Part shown: positions 23,493 through 23,897 of the stretch, one piece after another
Layout of the letters: the number at the start of each line of letters is the position of its first letter
Position numbering within the stretch: position 1 is the stretch's first letter
Assembly: GCA_045652765.1 (NCBI GenBank)
Contig: JAZOLG010000025.1
Coordinates: 1-23,897 of the forward strand
DNA from: UBA1231 sp045652765
Lineage (GTDB): Bacteria > Bacillota_I > Bacilli_A > ML615J-28 > CAG-313
Length of the DNA stretch: 23,897 nucleotides
Direction of reading: 5' to 3'
Translations under genes and position numbers: made by a program
Notes under the pieces: model-generated
Databases searched by the model: none
What the model saw: the letters and a program-made list of their open reading frames with translations, nothing else
What the model was told of the DNA's origin: nothing

Positions 23493-23753
23493 CTATTTTA
23501 AGTAATTATTTAATAATTCGACTTTTTCTTTGTTAATTGAATAATGTACCCATTTCCAATCTTTCCTAGCAATCACTAATCCATTATCAGTTAATATTTT
23601 CATATGATGAGATAAAGTAGATTGATTACAATTAACCATTTCTAATAACTTACAAGCACATAATTCATCATTGGTAATCAATTTTTTTAAAATAAACAAT
23701 CTTGTTTCGTCACCAATTGCTTTAAACATATTTGCATACTCTTTTAAATCCAT
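23493..23753 (-). CDS. ArsR/SmtB-family transcriptional repressor
   Basis: An 86-residue winged-helix repressor. The helix-turn-helix is LLEMVNCNQSTLSHHMKIL (about 36-54), followed by the beta wing RKDWKWVHYSI. The sequence ELCACKLLE (30-38) places C32 and C34 where the CxC thiol motif of ArsR/CadC-type sensors (ELCVCDL) sits, and C42 lies in the recognition helix region, so a thiol-binding metal(loid) or redox signal is plausible. The ATG at 23753 is chosen because GAGG lies 8 nt before it; an in-frame GTG at 23762 overlaps this site. It is first in an operon with the DUF5714 gene. Two operator-like palindromes overlap its promoter, implying autorepression. Confidence 0.92.
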   Translation of the reverse strand: MDLKEYANMFKAIGDETRLFILKKLITNDELCACKLLEMVNCNQSTLSHHMKILTDNGLVIARKDWKWVHYSINKEKVELLNNYLK

Positions 23754-23767
23754 ATTAAACACCTCTC

Positions 23768-23818
23768 ATATCGATTTGTATCAATATTATACATTATCAC
23801 ATCGATATTTGTCAATAT
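23768..23818. promoter_or_regulatory. Two operator-like palindromes for the ArsR-type repressor
   Basis: Site 1 is ATATCGAT-4 nt-ATCAATAT (23768-23787, 7 of 8 positions symmetric). Site 2 is ACATCGAT-4 nt-GTCAATAT (23799-23818, 5 of 8). Both share ATCGAT and TCAATAT, and their starts are 31 bp apart, about three helical turns. Site 1 overlaps the -10 and start of transcription, and site 2 overlaps the -35. Confidence 0.6.
23786..23815 (-). promoter_or_regulatory. Near-consensus promoter of the arsR-DUF5714 operon
   Basis: On the minus strand a consensus TTGACA (23810-23815), an 18-nt spacer and a consensus TATAAT (23786-23791). It is the strongest promoter in the window, as expected for a repressed gene. 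Confidence 0.85.
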
Positions 23819-23897
23819 GATTGCATTATAAATTCTATTCTTACTAATCAAGATTTCAAAATATACTATAATTTGTTTGTTTTTAGTAATCGTTAAA

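Noticed and set aside
22867..23897. A 12-mer GTAATCGTTAAA found at 22867-22878 and again at the right window edge (23886-23897), flanking the arsR-DUF5714 operon like cassette ends.
   Set aside because: In DNA this AT-rich many 12-mers recur by chance in 24 kb, the match does not extend on the visible side, and the second copy is cut by the window edge.
23819..23897. Right-edge sequence upstream of the arsR promoter was checked for a gene start or RNA gene.
   Set aside because: Only AT-rich sequence without a reading frame, tRNA-like fold or clear promoter could be seen in the 79 bases available.

Overview
This is a strongly AT-rich window in which every supported gene lies on the minus strand. 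There are 20 protein genes. One is cut off at the left edge: the malY/patB-like gene begins at 1031 and runs out past base 1. UGG encodes Trp and UGA is used as a stop (for example at 14821-14823), so the genetic code is the standard bacterial one and not the Mycoplasma code. Shine-Dalgarno sequences are strong, promoters are mostly extended -10 type, and lipoproteins and BspA-like repeats are present. Together this suggests a low-GC Firmicute or an Acholeplasma/Izemoplasma-type relative, perhaps gut-associated. That placement is inference; no rRNA or tRNA is present to settle it.

Layout in the direction of transcription, from high to low coordinate. (1) 23753-22921: an ArsR-family repressor and a Cys-rich DUF5714 protein, behind a near-consensus promoter overlapped by two operator-like palindromes. 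(2) 22920-22502: a 419-bp gene-free stretch with three exact direct repeats (GGGTATGCAA as transcribed), then a promoter and a short leader with a terminator-like hairpin. (3) 22501-20484: ktrB and ktrA, a potassium uptake system. (4) nagA, gdhA and a large M3-family metallopeptidase lipoprotein as single genes with their own promoters. (5) 15192-13746: ASCH-domain protein, pyrrolidone-carboxylate peptidase and YfcE-type phosphoesterase in a tight operon. (6) 13637-11427: a BspA-like leucine-rich-repeat membrane protein followed by a multi-spanning membrane protein. (7) 11335-8109: cytidine deaminase-like enzyme, SGNH hydrolase and two membrane proteins in a compact operon. (8) 7877-5525: an amino-acid ABC importer made of a lipoprotein substrate-binding/permease fusion and its ATPase, preceded by a structured leader. 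(9) 5435-3411: a GH5 cellulase-type lipoprotein; 3337-2681: a formate/nitrite-transporter family protein; 2586-1: a GH3 beta-N-acetylhexosaminidase followed by a MalY/PatB-type PLP enzyme.

Functionally the region serves uptake and breakdown of peptides, amino acids and sugars: surface peptidase and glycosidase, amino-acid importer, pyroglutamyl peptidase, glutamate dehydrogenase, NagZ/NagA, C-S lyase. It also covers K+ homeostasis and one probable metal- or thiol-responsive operon.

The most unusual observation is that the substrate-binding domain of the ABC importer fusion looks circularly permuted. The segment normally at the C-terminus of such domains sits directly after the signal peptide, and the domain proper runs into the permease without it. 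Other points to follow up are the two leader RNAs with terminator-like hairpins (ABC importer and ktrBA), the helically phased triple repeat, and the composition of the cytidine deaminase/SGNH/DUF1461 operon.
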